The notes: generated from the sequence alone by a model not told the origin. 64,000 nt of DNA from Rhizobium tibeticum (GCF_900110205.1 NZ_FOCV01000001.1:310001-374000); one strand, 5' to 3'; counted from the first letter of the stretch, positions 36,921 through 46,315 are shown. A program made the numbers and translations.

Positions 36921-36957
36921 TTCCGGATCGACCGGTACGGCGGGGCGGCGTCATGCC
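36921..36957 (-). promoter_or_regulatory. GGCATGA / double-CCGG element upstream of icpA
   Basis: Minus strand: GGCATGA (36957-36951), a 15-base gap containing GCCGTA, CCGG (36935-36932), CGAT-type gap, CCGG (36926-36923), then AATCC. It matches the element before the flagellin genes but lies about 170 bases before the icpA start. The rest of 36755-37384 contains one possible small gene (37183-37296) and otherwise nothing I can define. Confidence 0.5.
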
Positions 36958-37182
36958 TGGTGGGAACGAGTGAGTTTTCCCATTCCGACGTGTCATGCAA
37001 TGTTTATGGTTAATTCCTTGCCTGAAGGTTAATGCGTATTTTATGAATGTCGACTTTCCAGCGGGCCCTAATAACCATCTACGAATTACTGGGCTTGCGT
37101 TGCAGCGCTGCTACAAGTCCGACGCAAGCTTTGTGTTATACGCCCAGAAATAACCGTGACATGACGTCAGAAGGATTGGGCA

Positions 37183-37296
37183 ATGATTGTTCTTGGATTG
37201 GGGTCGTGCTTCCTCGCAATTGCTGTTCTCGTAGCCGTTACGCTGCTTGACCAGATCGAAGCGACCCGCGGCCAGGTTGCCCTGCGCGTTCTTTGA
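37183..37296 (+). CDS. Possible 37-residue single-pass membrane peptide
   Basis: A short frame starts MIVLGLGSCFLAIAVLVAV and ends TRGQVALRVL. One hydrophobic helix (about 2-22) is followed by a short charged tail. An AAGGATT string sits 7 bases before the ATG. It lies alone in the spacer between icpA and the plus-strand glycosyltransferase. It has the look of a small membrane protein, but random short frames are common; unproven. Confidence 0.3.
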   Translation: MIVLGLGSCFLAIAVLVAVTLLDQIEATRGQVALRVL

Positions 37297-37384
37297 TTCT
37301 TCGCAACCAGGCAATAATACGCCCGGTTCGCCAGGGTGCTAACCTTCGGCTCTACAGCGTTTGAGTTCAGCGGAATTTCCGTTC

Positions 37385-38806
37385 ATGTCTGCCAGACTTG
37401 GCTTCTTCATCATCCTTGGCGTGACACTCTGGCGAGTCATCACCCTTCATTTCGACACGACCGATCTGTTCGTCGATGAGGCGCAATACTGGTTCTGGTC
37501 GCAGAATCTTGATTTCGGCTACTATTCAAAGCCGCCGATGATCGCCTGGGTCATTCGAGCGATGACGGAGCTCGCGGGATCGACATCGATCTATTGGATC
37601 AGGGTTGGCGGACCGCTGATCCACATGGCGACTTCGATCATGCTCATGAAGACGGCCAAGCGCTTTGTCGGGCCTGACATCGAAGGGTGGACCGGCGTCA
37701 CCTTCATTACACTGCCGGGCGTTGCGCTGTCATCGGCGTTCTTTTCCACCGATGTCGTGCTTCTCTTTTTCCTGACTGTTGCGCTATGGGCCTATTTCGG
37801 CCTGATAGCGAAGCCCTCCGCAAGTCTCGCCATCCTCATGGGATTTGCCTTCGGCTGCGCGTTCCTCTCGAAATACGCGATCCTCTTCGTCGTCCCCGGC
37901 GGGCTGATCGCGCTCATTCTGCTTCCAAGCGCGCGCATAGCCTGGCGCCATTTTTTCGTATCCGTCATCGTCGCGCTTGCCGTCGCTGCGCCGAATGTCT
38001 GGTGGAATCTTGCTCACGACGGCACGACCATCCATCACACCACGAACATCGCACATTGGAGCAAGCTCGGTATCGACGTTGCCGGGGGTCTCGAATTCTT
38101 CGCGGCGCAATTCGGCGTCGTCGGGCCAATCGTTTTCTTTGCGATGCTCTGGGCCGTCGCGCGCGCCTTCAAGGGTAAGAACAATGAACGAGAGTCGCTG
38201 CTGATCTGGCTGTCAATCCCCGTCGTTCTGCTGATCACGCTTCAGGCGCTGGTCGCCAAGGCCTATGCCAATTGGGGTGTGACCGCCTATATTGCGGGAA
38301 CGATGCTCGCCGTATGGCTGCTTCACCGCCTCTGGCCAAAGGGCTTGCGCCTTTCTCTTGCTATAAATGGTACGGCCAGCTTCCTGTTTCCTCTGGCTGC
38401 GGTCTTTGCGCACCAGCTCGTTCTGCCGAACGGAAACGAGATCATGAAGCGCTATCTTGGTCGCAGCGCGATCAGTCGCGAGGCAGGTGAGCTCGCACGG
38501 CGGTCGGCCACCTCGATCATCGTCAGCGACAGCCGCGATCTCCTGGCAGACATGTTCCACACGCTGCGAAACGATCCTGTCCGAATCTACGCCAAGCCGC
38601 CTGCCGGCGCGCCCGACAACTATTACGAGCAGACCTTTTCCCTGCCGGGCGATATCACAGACAGCGTCCTTTTTGTGACAATGCATCCGGTAGACTGCGT
38701 GCAATCGCCTGAGCTAGTCCAGAGCTGGCGGCCAACGGAAGGCTACTACCGCGGCAAGACGATCTTTTCCTACAGGATTTCGCCGGCCTGCCTCGCCGGT
38801 AAGTAG
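37385..38806 (+). CDS. ArnT/PMT-like membrane glycosyltransferase (GT39/83 type)
   Basis: 473 residues from ATG 37385; a TTG at 37361 would add 8. Multiple membrane helices. The N-terminal periplasmic loop carries the family acidic motif VDEAQYWFWSQN followed by GYYSKPPMIAWVIR, as in lipid-linked sugar transferases (ArnT, PMT_2). These enzymes move a sugar from an undecaprenyl- or dolichyl-phosphate donor onto lipid A or protein on the outer face of the inner membrane. The acceptor here is unknown. Neighbours give no pathway; it converges on the small HTH gene. Confidence 0.85.
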   Translation: MSARLGFFIILGVTLWRVITLHFDTTDLFVDEAQYWFWSQNLDFGYYSKPPMIAWVIRAMTELAGSTSIYWIRVGGPLIHMATSIMLMKTAKRFVGPDIEGWTGVTFITLPGVALSSAFFSTDVVLLFFLTVALWAYFGLIAKPSASLAILMGFAFGCAFLSKYAILFVVPGGLIALILLPSARIAWRHFFVSVIVALAVAAPNVWWNLAHDGTTIHHTTNIAHWSKLGIDVAGGLEFFAAQFGVVGPIVFFAMLWAVARAFKGKNNERESLLIWLSIPVVLLITLQALVAKAYANWGVTAYIAGTMLAVWLLHRLWPKGLRLSLAINGTASFLFPLAAVFAHQLVLPNGNEIMKRYLGRSAISREAGELARRSATSIIVSDSRDLLADMFHTLRNDPVRIYAKPPAGAPDNYYEQTFSLPGDITDSVLFVTMHPVDCVQSPELVQSWRPTEGYYRGKTIFSYRISPACLAGK

Positions 38807-38810
38807 ACCG

Positions 38811-39071
38811 TCACCTCGGGGCGGATGGGAGGCCAAGACATGTTCCCATCCCCTCGGCCTCCACAAACACGACACCGCCTTTTTCGAACGCGAGACGCAG
38901 CTGCGCCTCGGTTGCTCGATGAATTTCGTGGTGTTTTCCTTCATAGTCACGGATGGTACTACGCGACACAGCCGCATGCTCGGCGAGCTCGAGCTGCGTC
39001 CAGTCAAGCAATCCGCGAGCGGCCCGGCACAATGCCGGGGTCAGAATTGTTTCCTTTGCGCCTTGACCCAT
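38811..39071 (-). CDS. Small XRE-family DNA-binding protein
   Basis: 86 residues from MGQGAKETILTPALCRAARGLL. It is a single helix-turn-helix of the Cro/C1 type (WTQLELAEHAAVSRSTIRDYEG, about 23-45) with no second domain. It converges on the preceding glycosyltransferase (4-base gap) and is divergent from the antiporter gene 79 bases away, so it could control that gene; this is inference. Small stand-alone XRE proteins of this length are common in rhizobia. Confidence 0.8.
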   Translation of the reverse strand: MGQGAKETILTPALCRAARGLLDWTQLELAEHAAVSRSTIRDYEGKHHEIHRATEAQLRLAFEKGGVVFVEAEGMGTCLGLPSAPR

Positions 39072-39150
39072 ACTGCCAAACCACCCATATTGGTTGAGAT
39101 AGGTCATATATGTCATGTTTTAAACGGGATTTCCAGTTCGGGAGAAAGTG

Positions 39151-40968
39151 ATGCCGCACGATACGCCTTTGATTTCGACAATCGTCGGAGGCCTCGTGCT
39201 TGCGTTCATCCTCGGCGCGCTTGCCAACCGGCTTCGCATGCCCCCCTTGGTCGGATACCTCGTCGCTGGCGTGCTCGTCGGTCCGCATACGCCCGGCTAC
39301 GTTGCCGATCAGAGCCTTGCACCTGAACTCGCCGAAATCGGCGTCATCCTTCTCATGTTCGGCGTCGGGCTGCACTTCTCGCTGAAAGACCTGCTCTCCG
39401 TCCGTGGCATCGCCGTTCCGGGCGCCGTTGCGCAGATTGTATTTGCGACGCTGCTCGGCTGGGGACTGGGTGCGCTCATGGGATGGCCGACGGGAGGGAG
39501 CCTCGTCTTCGGACTCGCCCTCTCCGTCGCTTCGACAGTCGTCCTCTTGAAGGCACTGCAGGAGCGGCGGCTGGTCGAGACCGATCGCGGCAAGATCGCG
39601 GTCGGCTGGCTGATCGTCGAGGACCTCGCCATGGTTCTGGCGCTCGTCCTCATCCCGGCGGCTGCCAGCATCGGCGGCGGGGAACACGCGACGGTCGAGC
39701 CTCTTTCCGCCGCAGTGGGCCGGCTCTTCGGCCTCGACCTCGGCATCGGCGGCATCATCGTCATGACCCTGATCAAGGTCGCGCTGTTCGTCGGGCTGAT
39801 GCTGGTTTTTGGACGGCGCATCATTCCCTGGACGATGCACCGCATCGCGCACACCGGATCCCGTGAACTCTTCCGCCTTGGCGTCCTTGCGATCGCTCTC
39901 GGCGTTGCCTTCGGCGCCTCCAAGATGTTCGGCGTGTCGCTGGCGCTCGGCGCCTTCTTTGCGGGCATGGTTCTGGCAGAGAGCGAGCTCAGCCACCGTG
40001 CCGCCCAGGAAAGCCTGCCGCTTCGCGATGCCTTCGCGGTTCTCTTCTTCGTCTCGGTCGGCATGCTGTTCGATCCGAACATCCTGATCGAGAAGCCGCT
40101 GCCGCTGCTCGCCACCGTCTTCATTATCGTTATCGGCAAATCGATCGCCGCCTTCCTGATCGTTTTGCTGTTCCGCAAACCTGTCGGCACGGCGCTGACG
40201 ATTTCGGCGAGCCTCGGGCAGATCGGCGAATTTTCCTTCATCTTGGCAACGCTTGGCGTCGCGCTTGGCCTGCTGCCTGAGGAGGGACGCGACCTTATCC
40301 TCGCAGGCGCGATCATCTCGATCATCCTCAACCCGCTCCTTTTCTACGTCTGCGATCATCTGCGCCCGATGCTGGAGCGGACCAAGCGCGACGAGCCTGT
40401 CGCCGAAGCGACGGCAGACAAGCTACCCGAACCAGCTGACGAGCCGGTGGCCGAGGAGGACGACGTACACCCGACGACGCTTCGCGGGCATGCGATCCTT
40501 GTCGGTTACGGCCGTGTGGGCAGCATCGTTGGCCAGAACCTCAAATCGTCCAGCACGCCTTTCCTTGTGATCGAGGACTCGGACAAACGCATTGGCGAGC
40601 TTCGGGACCAGGGCATCGAAGCGATCAGCGGCAATGCGGTGTCGCGCGAGGTGCTCGACCTTGCCAACATCGCCGGAGCCCGCAGTCTTGTCGTGGCCAT
40701 CCCCAACGCCTTCGAGGCCTGCCGCGTCGCCGAACAGGGTCGCGCCATCAACCCTTCCATCCTGATCGTCGCACGCGCGCATTCGGACGCCGAGGTCGAC
40801 GAGCTGAAGGAATATGGTGCAGACACCGTCATCATGGGCGAACGGGAAATCGCCATGGGCATGGTTGACCGGCTCGCCCAAGTGCATCATGACAGTGTGC
40901 CCTATGAAGGCGAAGCCGAGACTGCTACAATCGCAGCCGAGGAAACGCCTTCTCCCGACAAAGAATGA
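39151..40968 (+). CDS. KefB/YbaL-type monovalent cation:proton antiporter with TrkA-N domain
   Basis: 605 residues from ATG 39151 (a GTG directly before it shares the GGAGAA site). Twelve or so membrane helices (about 8-395) of the CPA2 family (PPLVGYLVAGVLVGPHTPG; GLALSVASTVVLLKALQERRLV). An acidic linker is followed by a Rossmann RCK/TrkA-N domain (ILVGYGRVGSIVGQNL, about 448-565). It likely exchanges K+ or Na+ for H+ under nucleotide control. The next small gene follows closely on the same strand. Confidence 0.9.
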   Translation: MPHDTPLISTIVGGLVLAFILGALANRLRMPPLVGYLVAGVLVGPHTPGYVADQSLAPELAEIGVILLMFGVGLHFSLKDLLSVRGIAVPGAVAQIVFATLLGWGLGALMGWPTGGSLVFGLALSVASTVVLLKALQERRLVETDRGKIAVGWLIVEDLAMVLALVLIPAAASIGGGEHATVEPLSAAVGRLFGLDLGIGGIIVMTLIKVALFVGLMLVFGRRIIPWTMHRIAHTGSRELFRLGVLAIALGVAFGASKMFGVSLALGAFFAGMVLAESELSHRAAQESLPLRDAFAVLFFVSVGMLFDPNILIEKPLPLLATVFIIVIGKSIAAFLIVLLFRKPVGTALTISASLGQIGEFSFILATLGVALGLLPEEGRDLILAGAIISIILNPLLFYVCDHLRPMLERTKRDEPVAEATADKLPEPADEPVAEEDDVHPTTLRGHAILVGYGRVGSIVGQNLKSSSTPFLVIEDSDKRIGELRDQGIEAISGNAVSREVLDLANIAGARSLVVAIPNAFEACRVAEQGRAINPSILIVARAHSDAEVDELKEYGADTVIMGEREIAMGMVDRLAQVHHDSVPYEGEAETATIAAEETPSPDKE

Positions 40969-41022
40969 GAGACTTTTGCGCCGTTGAGCCGGTACGAGGT
41001 TGAAAATCCCAACGATCACGAG

Positions 41023-41406
41023 ATGAGGCTCGACGCGCGCCGCATGAGCAGTCGCGTTGCGATCTCGCTGCTCGTTGCCGTTTTCGCCTATCTCGGCCTG
41101 CTGCTCGGCGGCAGCCTCGTCATCGGTCCCACGCGCGGCGCAAATTCCATTTCCTCGTCCAGCAAGGACGGCCAGCCGCTGCAGTTGAGCGCCCGAGATG
41201 CCGTCCGCGGCATTCTGACGGCCGAACGCAAGGCGGCTCCAAAATACGCGCCGTTTGATTCCGGCGTCGCAGCCCTTGGCGCAGCTCCGAGCATCGAACT
41301 GCCCTTGGCCGGCGAGCCACAGCGGCTGGAAGCCTTCCATGCTGCGCTTTGCGCGGCCGATGCCAAGGCTTACGATTCACATGGCCCGCCAGCGGCCGCG
41401 GCATGA
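41023..41406 (+). CDS. Unknown single-pass membrane protein
   Basis: 127 residues from ATG 41023; a TTG at 40984 gives 140 and the true start is uncertain. One membrane helix (about 9-32, SLLVAVFAYLGLLLGGSLVIG), then a soluble Ala/Pro-rich tail with no recognised motif. It lies 15-54 bases after the antiporter gene and about 90 bases before secDF on the same strand. I cannot assign a function. Confidence 0.55.
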   Translation: MRLDARRMSSRVAISLLVAVFAYLGLLLGGSLVIGPTRGANSISSSSKDGQPLQLSARDAVRGILTAERKAAPKYAPFDSGVAALGAAPSIELPLAGEPQRLEAFHAALCAADAKAYDSHGPPAAAA

Positions 41407-41449
41407 ACGCGCGCCCGTCCGGCGCTTCCCATCGCTTTTAAGACACGCC

Positions 41450-41470
41450 GCCTGCGCGAGGAGCGCAGGC
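41450..41470 (+). promoter_or_regulatory. Hairpin in the secDF leader
   Basis: GCCTGCGC and GCGCAGGC enclose GAGGA, ending 28 bases before the secDF start. No T-run follows, so it is more likely a leader or stability structure than a terminator. Confidence 0.35.
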
Positions 41471-41498
41471 TCAAGCGTTATCAAGGATAAACAACAAC

Positions 41499-44054
41499 AT
41501 GCGTAATTCACCATGGCTGGTGTTCACCTATACGGTGATCATTCTCCTCGGCATTCTGATCGCTTTGCCGAACGCACTGCCGCAATCCACCCTCGATCGT
41601 CTGCCCTCGTGGTTGCCGCACAACCGTGTTTCGCTCGGTCTCGACCTTCGCGGCGGCTCGCATCTCGTTCTCGAAGTCGACGAAGCGGACCTGACCCGCG
41701 AGCGCCTGCAATCGCTCTTGCAGGATGCCCGTCGCGTGCTTCGTGAAAAGAACATCCAGACGAAGTCGATCGTTCGCAACCAGAACCAGATCGTCGTTAC
41801 GCTCACCGATCCGGCACAAAGCGATGATGCGATTGCACAGCTGAAGACGCTCGGTAACGCGATCGCCACCGGCCTCAGCGCCGGACAGTCGGATCTTTCC
41901 GTCACGACGAACGGCGGCAACATCCTCGTCGCCTTCTCGCCGGCCGGTATCGCCAGCAACGTCGATTCTGCCGTCCAGCAGAGCCTCGAGGTCATTCGCC
42001 AGCGCGTCGACCAGGTGGGCGTTGCTGAACCGACGATCCAGCGCATCGGCGGTAACCGCGTGCTCGTGCAGCTGCCGGGCGCACAGGACCCGTCCCGTCT
42101 GCGCCAGCTTCTCGGCTCGACCGCGAAAATGTCGTTCCACATGCTATCTCCGAACAATGCTCCGGGGCCGGGCGTGACGATGCTGAAGGACGAGAAGGGC
42201 AACACCTATCCGGTTCTCGATCGCGTGGAAATCTCCGGCGACCGTCTCTCGGATGCCCGCGTCAGCTTCGATCCGAATACGCATGAGCCGGTCGTCAGCT
42301 TCCGCTTTGACAGCGCCGGCGCAACCCGCTTCGCGGACATCACCCGCCAGAACGTCGGCAATCCGTTCGCCATCGTTCTCGACGACACGGTGTTGAGCGC
42401 GCCTGTCATCCGCGAGCCGATCACCGGCGGCTCCGGCCAGATCTCCGGCAGCTTCTCTGCCGACAGCGCAACCACGCTTGCCGCCATGCTGCGCGCCGGC
42501 GCCCTGCCCGCCAAGCTCACCGTCATCGAAGAACGCACCGTCGGTGCAGATCTTGGCGCGGACGCCATCAACAAGGGCATCTATTCCGGCGTCGTCGGCT
42601 TCGTGCTGGTCGCCGCCTTCATCTTCATCCTGTATGGCACGTGGGGCTTTCTCGCGAACTTCGCGCTGCTGATCCACACCATCCTGACCTTCTCGGCGCT
42701 GACGCTTGTCGGAGCGACGCTGACGCTGCCCGGCATCGCCGGCGTCGTCCTTGGCATCGGTCTTGCGGTCGACGCCAACGTTCTCATCAACGAGCGCATC
42801 CGCGAAGAAACACGCAAGGGCAAGAGCGCCTTTGCCGCGATCGACACCGGCTTTCGCCGCGCCTATTCGACGATCATCGACGGCAACATGACGGCGCTGA
42901 TCGCGGCGGCGATCCTGTTCTGGTTCGGCTCCGGACCGGTCCGCGGCTTTGCCGTGACCATGGCGCTTGGCCTGATCATCTCGATGTTCACGTCCGTCGC
43001 CTTCGTTCGGGTGACGATGATCGAGATCACCCGCCGCCGTAAGCTCAAGGTCCTGAACATCCGTCCCCTGATACCGATGATGTTCAACCCTTATGGCCGC
43101 CACATCCAGTTCATGAAGGCTCGATTCTTCGGCGTGACGGTCTCGGCACTCCTGTCGATCGCCTCGGTCGTTCTCTTCATCCATCCCGGCCTCAACTATG
43201 GCGTCGACTTCCGCGGCGGCATCCAGATGTCGGTGAAGACGCAGGACGCCAGCGATCTCGGTCGCTTCCGTGAGGGCTTGAACAGCCTTGGGCTCGGCGA
43301 AGTCTCCCTCCAATCCTACGGCGACAACAACACGATGGCGGTGCGCGCGCAGAGGCAGGACGGGGGTGAAGAAGCCCAGACGGCCGCAGTCGAGAAACTG
43401 AAGGCGGAAATCGTCAAGATCGACCCATCGGCAACCGTCACCGGCACCGACGTCATCGGTCCGAAGGTCAGCGGCGAGCTCGCCTGGGCCGGCATCCTGT
43501 CGGTCGTCATCGCCAGCTTGGCGATGCTGTTCTACATCTGGTGGCGCTTCGAATGGCCGTTCGCGGTCGGCGCCATCGTCACGCTCGTCCTCGACGTGAC
43601 CAAGGCGATCGGCTTCTTCGCGCTGACTGGCCTCGATTTCAACCTCACCGCCATCGCCGCAATCCTGACCCTGGTCGGTTATTCGGTGAACGACAAGGTC
43701 GTGGTCTACGACCGCATGCGCGAAAACATGCGGCTCTACAAGTCGATGCCGCTGCGCGAGATCATCGACCGGTCGATCAACGAGACGCTGGCCCGAAGCC
43801 TCTACACCAACGCGACGGCCTTCCTCGCCCTGCTGCCGATGGCAATCTGGGGCGGCAGCGCGGTCGAGAGCTTCGCTGTTCCGATGGTCTTCGGCATCCT
43901 CGTTGCCGGTGCTTCGTCGGTCTTCATTGCGGCTCCGATCCTGCTCTTCCTCGGCGACTGGCGCCGCCGCCACCGGGCGGCTGTCGCCACGACGGAAGCC
44001 GCGGCGGAGATCATCCCTCCGGAAGAGGGCCAGCCGCGCAAGACCGCTGGCTGA
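41499..44054 (+). CDS. secDF: Fused protein-export membrane protein SecDF
   Basis: 851 residues: SecD half (about 1-520) joined to SecF half (about 535-830). Twelve membrane helices are expected. The SecD motifs SLGLDLRGGSHLVLEVD and GLAVDANVLINERIREE are present, as are the SecF motifs GVDFRGGIQM and TLVGYSVNDKVVVYDRMRENMR. It uses proton-motive force to pull exported proteins through SecYEG. Fusion into one chain occurs in various bacteria including rhizobia. It ends before a strong terminator. Confidence 0.97.
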   Translation: MRNSPWLVFTYTVIILLGILIALPNALPQSTLDRLPSWLPHNRVSLGLDLRGGSHLVLEVDEADLTRERLQSLLQDARRVLREKNIQTKSIVRNQNQIVVTLTDPAQSDDAIAQLKTLGNAIATGLSAGQSDLSVTTNGGNILVAFSPAGIASNVDSAVQQSLEVIRQRVDQVGVAEPTIQRIGGNRVLVQLPGAQDPSRLRQLLGSTAKMSFHMLSPNNAPGPGVTMLKDEKGNTYPVLDRVEISGDRLSDARVSFDPNTHEPVVSFRFDSAGATRFADITRQNVGNPFAIVLDDTVLSAPVIREPITGGSGQISGSFSADSATTLAAMLRAGALPAKLTVIEERTVGADLGADAINKGIYSGVVGFVLVAAFIFILYGTWGFLANFALLIHTILTFSALTLVGATLTLPGIAGVVLGIGLAVDANVLINERIREETRKGKSAFAAIDTGFRRAYSTIIDGNMTALIAAAILFWFGSGPVRGFAVTMALGLIISMFTSVAFVRVTMIEITRRRKLKVLNIRPLIPMMFNPYGRHIQFMKARFFGVTVSALLSIASVVLFIHPGLNYGVDFRGGIQMSVKTQDASDLGRFREGLNSLGLGEVSLQSYGDNNTMAVRAQRQDGGEEAQTAAVEKLKAEIVKIDPSATVTGTDVIGPKVSGELAWAGILSVVIASLAMLFYIWWRFEWPFAVGAIVTLVLDVTKAIGFFALTGLDFNLTAIAAILTLVGYSVNDKVVVYDRMRENMRLYKSMPLREIIDRSINETLARSLYTNATAFLALLPMAIWGGSAVESFAVPMVFGILVAGASSVFIAAPILLFLGDWRRRHRAAVATTEAAAEIIPPEEGQPRKTAG

Positions 44055-44079
44055 GTAAGATGCCGAGATGAAACGAAAT

Positions 44080-44113
44080 GAGGGCGCCGGTTGCACAGCT
44101 GGCGCCCTCTTTC
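44080..44113 (+). terminator. Intrinsic terminator after secDF
   Basis: GAGGGCGCC (44080-44088) pairs with GGCGCCCTC (44101-44109) around a 12-base loop, followed by TTTCTATT. It lies 26 bases after the stop. Confidence 0.85.
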
Positions 44114-44140
44114 TATTCTCGCGGGATGGGAGGTTTCAGC

Positions 44141-44848
44141 ATGTCGTCCGAACAACCGGCTGCATCAAGTGAAAACGAGGAGCGCATTCGCCGCTTCCTG
44201 GCGATCGCTTCGCACGATCTGCAATCGCCGCTGCGCCACATCGCGATGTACGCGGAAATCCTGCTCGACGACCTGGCCGACAGGCTCGACGGCGACCAGT
44301 TGAAAAGCCTGCAAACCATCCTCCATAAAGCAGAGACGGCGCAGCGGCTGACAAAAGCTCTGATGGGCTTTGCGAGCAGCGCGCCGCAGGTGACTGCAAC
44401 CGAGATCGATCTCGATGGCCTTGTCCGCGAGATCTGGGTCGACATGGCGAGCGAAGTCGCCGCATCAGGCGCGACATTGCAGCACGACAGCTTGCCAACA
44501 ATTATTTCGGATGCCGCGATCGTCAGGATCGCGCTGTCGAACGTGATCGCCAATGCGCTGGCGTATCGCAGCGCATCGCCTCCTGTCGTGACGATCGAAG
44601 CGGAGCAGGATTCTGCTGATGTAACAATACGCATTTCCGACAACGGCCCTGGCATCGACCCGACCCATCAGGACAAGATCTTCGACGCGTTCTGGAAACG
44701 ACCGCAGGATGGAAGGCCGGCCGGTCCGGGGCTCGGCCTCACGGCCGCGCGCGAGATGTTGCGGGCGCTCGGCGGCGGAATTCGTCTCGAGCGCTCGAAC
44801 GCGGGCGGAAGCCGATTTGCTATTCGCCTCCCCTCCCCGCGAACATAA
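44141..44848 (+). CDS. Soluble histidine kinase lacking a sensor domain
   Basis: 235 residues from ATG 44141, behind GGGAGG at good spacing. A HisKA helix starts almost at the N-terminus (IASHDLQSPLRHIAMYAE; His25). The ATPase domain has an N-box-like VIANALAYRS, DNGPGID and GPGLGLTAAREML. No membrane helix or sensory domain is seen, so it probably works with partner proteins. It converges head-on with a receiver gene 3 bases away. Confidence 0.88.
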   Translation: MSSEQPAASSENEERIRRFLAIASHDLQSPLRHIAMYAEILLDDLADRLDGDQLKSLQTILHKAETAQRLTKALMGFASSAPQVTATEIDLDGLVREIWVDMASEVAASGATLQHDSLPTIISDAAIVRIALSNVIANALAYRSASPPVVTIEAEQDSADVTIRISDNGPGIDPTHQDKIFDAFWKRPQDGRPAGPGLGLTAAREMLRALGGGIRLERSNAGGSRFAIRLPSPRT

Positions 44849-44851
44849 ATT

Positions 44852-45304
44852 TCATCTCGTATAGTCGTCTTTCCAGACGTCTGGCACATTGTAGGTGACG
44901 TATTCGCGGATGATGTATTGCAAGGCTTCGACGTCCATCTCGTCCTTGCCGATCCGGAAATCCACGCCATAATCCGGGAAGTGCTGGAAATAACCGTCCG
45001 AGATATCCATGGAGACGACGCCGATCGGCCCGGTATAGCCGCTGCCGCGCAGCTTCGGCACGGTCTCACGGAAATCGGCGTTCGGCAACAGGCGATTGTC
45101 GAGCAGGATCAGATCGAACTTGTCGGCGCCAAGCTTCTCCAGAGCATCGTCGATCGATTGCGCATAGTCGATGGCGAGTGGCGGCTCGGTCAGCGTGGCG
45201 AGCTTCTTTTTCAGCGATCGAAACTCGATGACCTCGTCGTCGACGAAGAGAACCTTGACGGCCTTACGGCCGGTTTCGTCTGCCATTCCGGTTTCTTCAG
45301 TCAC
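44852..45304 (-). CDS. Single-domain response regulator
   Basis: 150 residues from a GTG whose A overlaps the stop of the upstream LuxR gene (GTGA); an ATG at 45286 is an alternative. Receiver domain with VDDE (21-24) and likely acceptor Asp69 (LILLDNRLLPNADF). No output domain. It converges on the histidine kinase gene, its likely partner, and is translationally coupled to the LuxR-type regulator. Confidence 0.85.
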   Translation of the reverse strand: MTEETGMADETGRKAVKVLFVDDEVIEFRSLKKKLATLTEPPLAIDYAQSIDDALEKLGADKFDLILLDNRLLPNADFRETVPKLRGSGYTGPIGVVSMDISDGYFQHFPDYGVDFRIGKDEMDVEALQYIIREYVTYNVPDVWKDDYTR

Positions 45305-46005
45305 GATACCAACCCCATCCTGAGCGCGATCGCGACCATGTGGACGCGGTTGACGGCGTCGAGCTTCCTGACGGCGGCCGCTATGTGGGAATTGACGGTA
45401 TGTTCCGAAAGGCCGAGGATGATCGCGATGTCCGCGGAGGTTTTGCCCTCACTCGTCCACTTCACGACTTCGGTCTCGCGTTGAGTGAGGCGCCCCGAGA
45501 TTTCGTGCGCCAGTATCTCCTCGTAGAATTTATCGAATATCCGCATCGTGTCGAGAAGGACTTCGGCCACCTCTCCCTGATCCGGTTCGGCGCGCTTGCC
45601 GCTGAAAGCGACGCAGTAACGCTTGCCCTCCGGCGTGAACAGGGGAACGAGGAGGAAGGAGTTGCGGTCAAATTCGTTGAGGACGAGGTCACGCGGATAG
45701 TCTTCCGGCAGACTGCCGCTTCCGGTCAGCGGCGTGGCGAGAAATTGCGAGGCTTTTGTCTTCAGAAGTCCGAGAGCCTGACGCATGCCGTAGAGAAACA
45801 AGGCGGTGCGCCTTTCGGCAACGTTGGCGATGATGATCTCGCGCGTGCTGAATGGCGGTGAAGCTTCCGACACACGCGCAAGAGCAAAGCACTCAAAGTG
45901 GTAATGCTGCGCTGCAGCCCTCAGCAAGCGAAAGAAATCGGTACGATTGATCGCCCGACCGAGTTCCGGTCCAAGATGGAAAGGAATGGCGGCGACACTA
46001 CTCAT
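45301..46005 (-). CDS. LuxR-type transcriptional regulator, VisR-like architecture
   Basis: 234 residues: N-terminal autoinducer-binding-like domain (about 15-160), then a LuxR helix-turn-helix (LTQRETEVVKWTSEGKTSADIAIILGLSEHTVNSHI). It resembles VisR/VisN in layout and in its short C-terminus, but is a separate gene. It starts 4 bases before the receiver gene in the same transcript. Ligand and targets unknown. The upstream spacer 46006-46315 contains no defined feature I can name; it must hold this gene's promoter and the 3' end of the next transcript. Confidence 0.88.
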   Translation of the reverse strand: MSSVAAIPFHLGPELGRAINRTDFFRLLRAAAQHYHFECFALARVSEASPPFSTREIIIANVAERRTALFLYGMRQALGLLKTKASQFLATPLTGSGSLPEDYPRDLVLNEFDRNSFLLVPLFTPEGKRYCVAFSGKRAEPDQGEVAEVLLDTMRIFDKFYEEILAHEISGRLTQRETEVVKWTSEGKTSADIAIILGLSEHTVNSHIAAAVRKLDAVNRVHMVAIALRMGLVS

Positions 46006-46315
46006 TGCACGTCCTTCTGCCTCTCAGATTTGGCGGTATCCCAAGATCTAAGGATACACGTCTTGGACCGGCACAATTATTACCACTAGCAAGACTATTG
46101 CAGGAAGAGCGTGAAGCAAGACCTCGATCTCCCGGATTTGGGGCTGCGCGATTTCCGTCCAGGTCTTTTGTCTTTCCGCATGCAACACCCCTTGTATGTG
46201 GAAGGCGATGCCCTCGCGGCATTGGAGAGAGCCGACCAGCCTTTCGGTCAAGGGGTTGACTGTGTTTGTGGCGGCAAACTTAAGGTTGCTCGGCTCTTTC
46301 GGCTTTCTCTCAACG

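Noticed and set aside
39004..40359. A 451-codon minus-strand open frame opposite the antiporter
   Set aside because: Charged, repeat-like shadow translation; the plus strand encodes a clear CPA2 transporter.
42144..44096. A 650-codon minus-strand open frame opposite secDF
   Set aside because: The plus strand encodes a clear SecDF; the opposite translation is Asp/Arg/Glu-rich shadow sequence.
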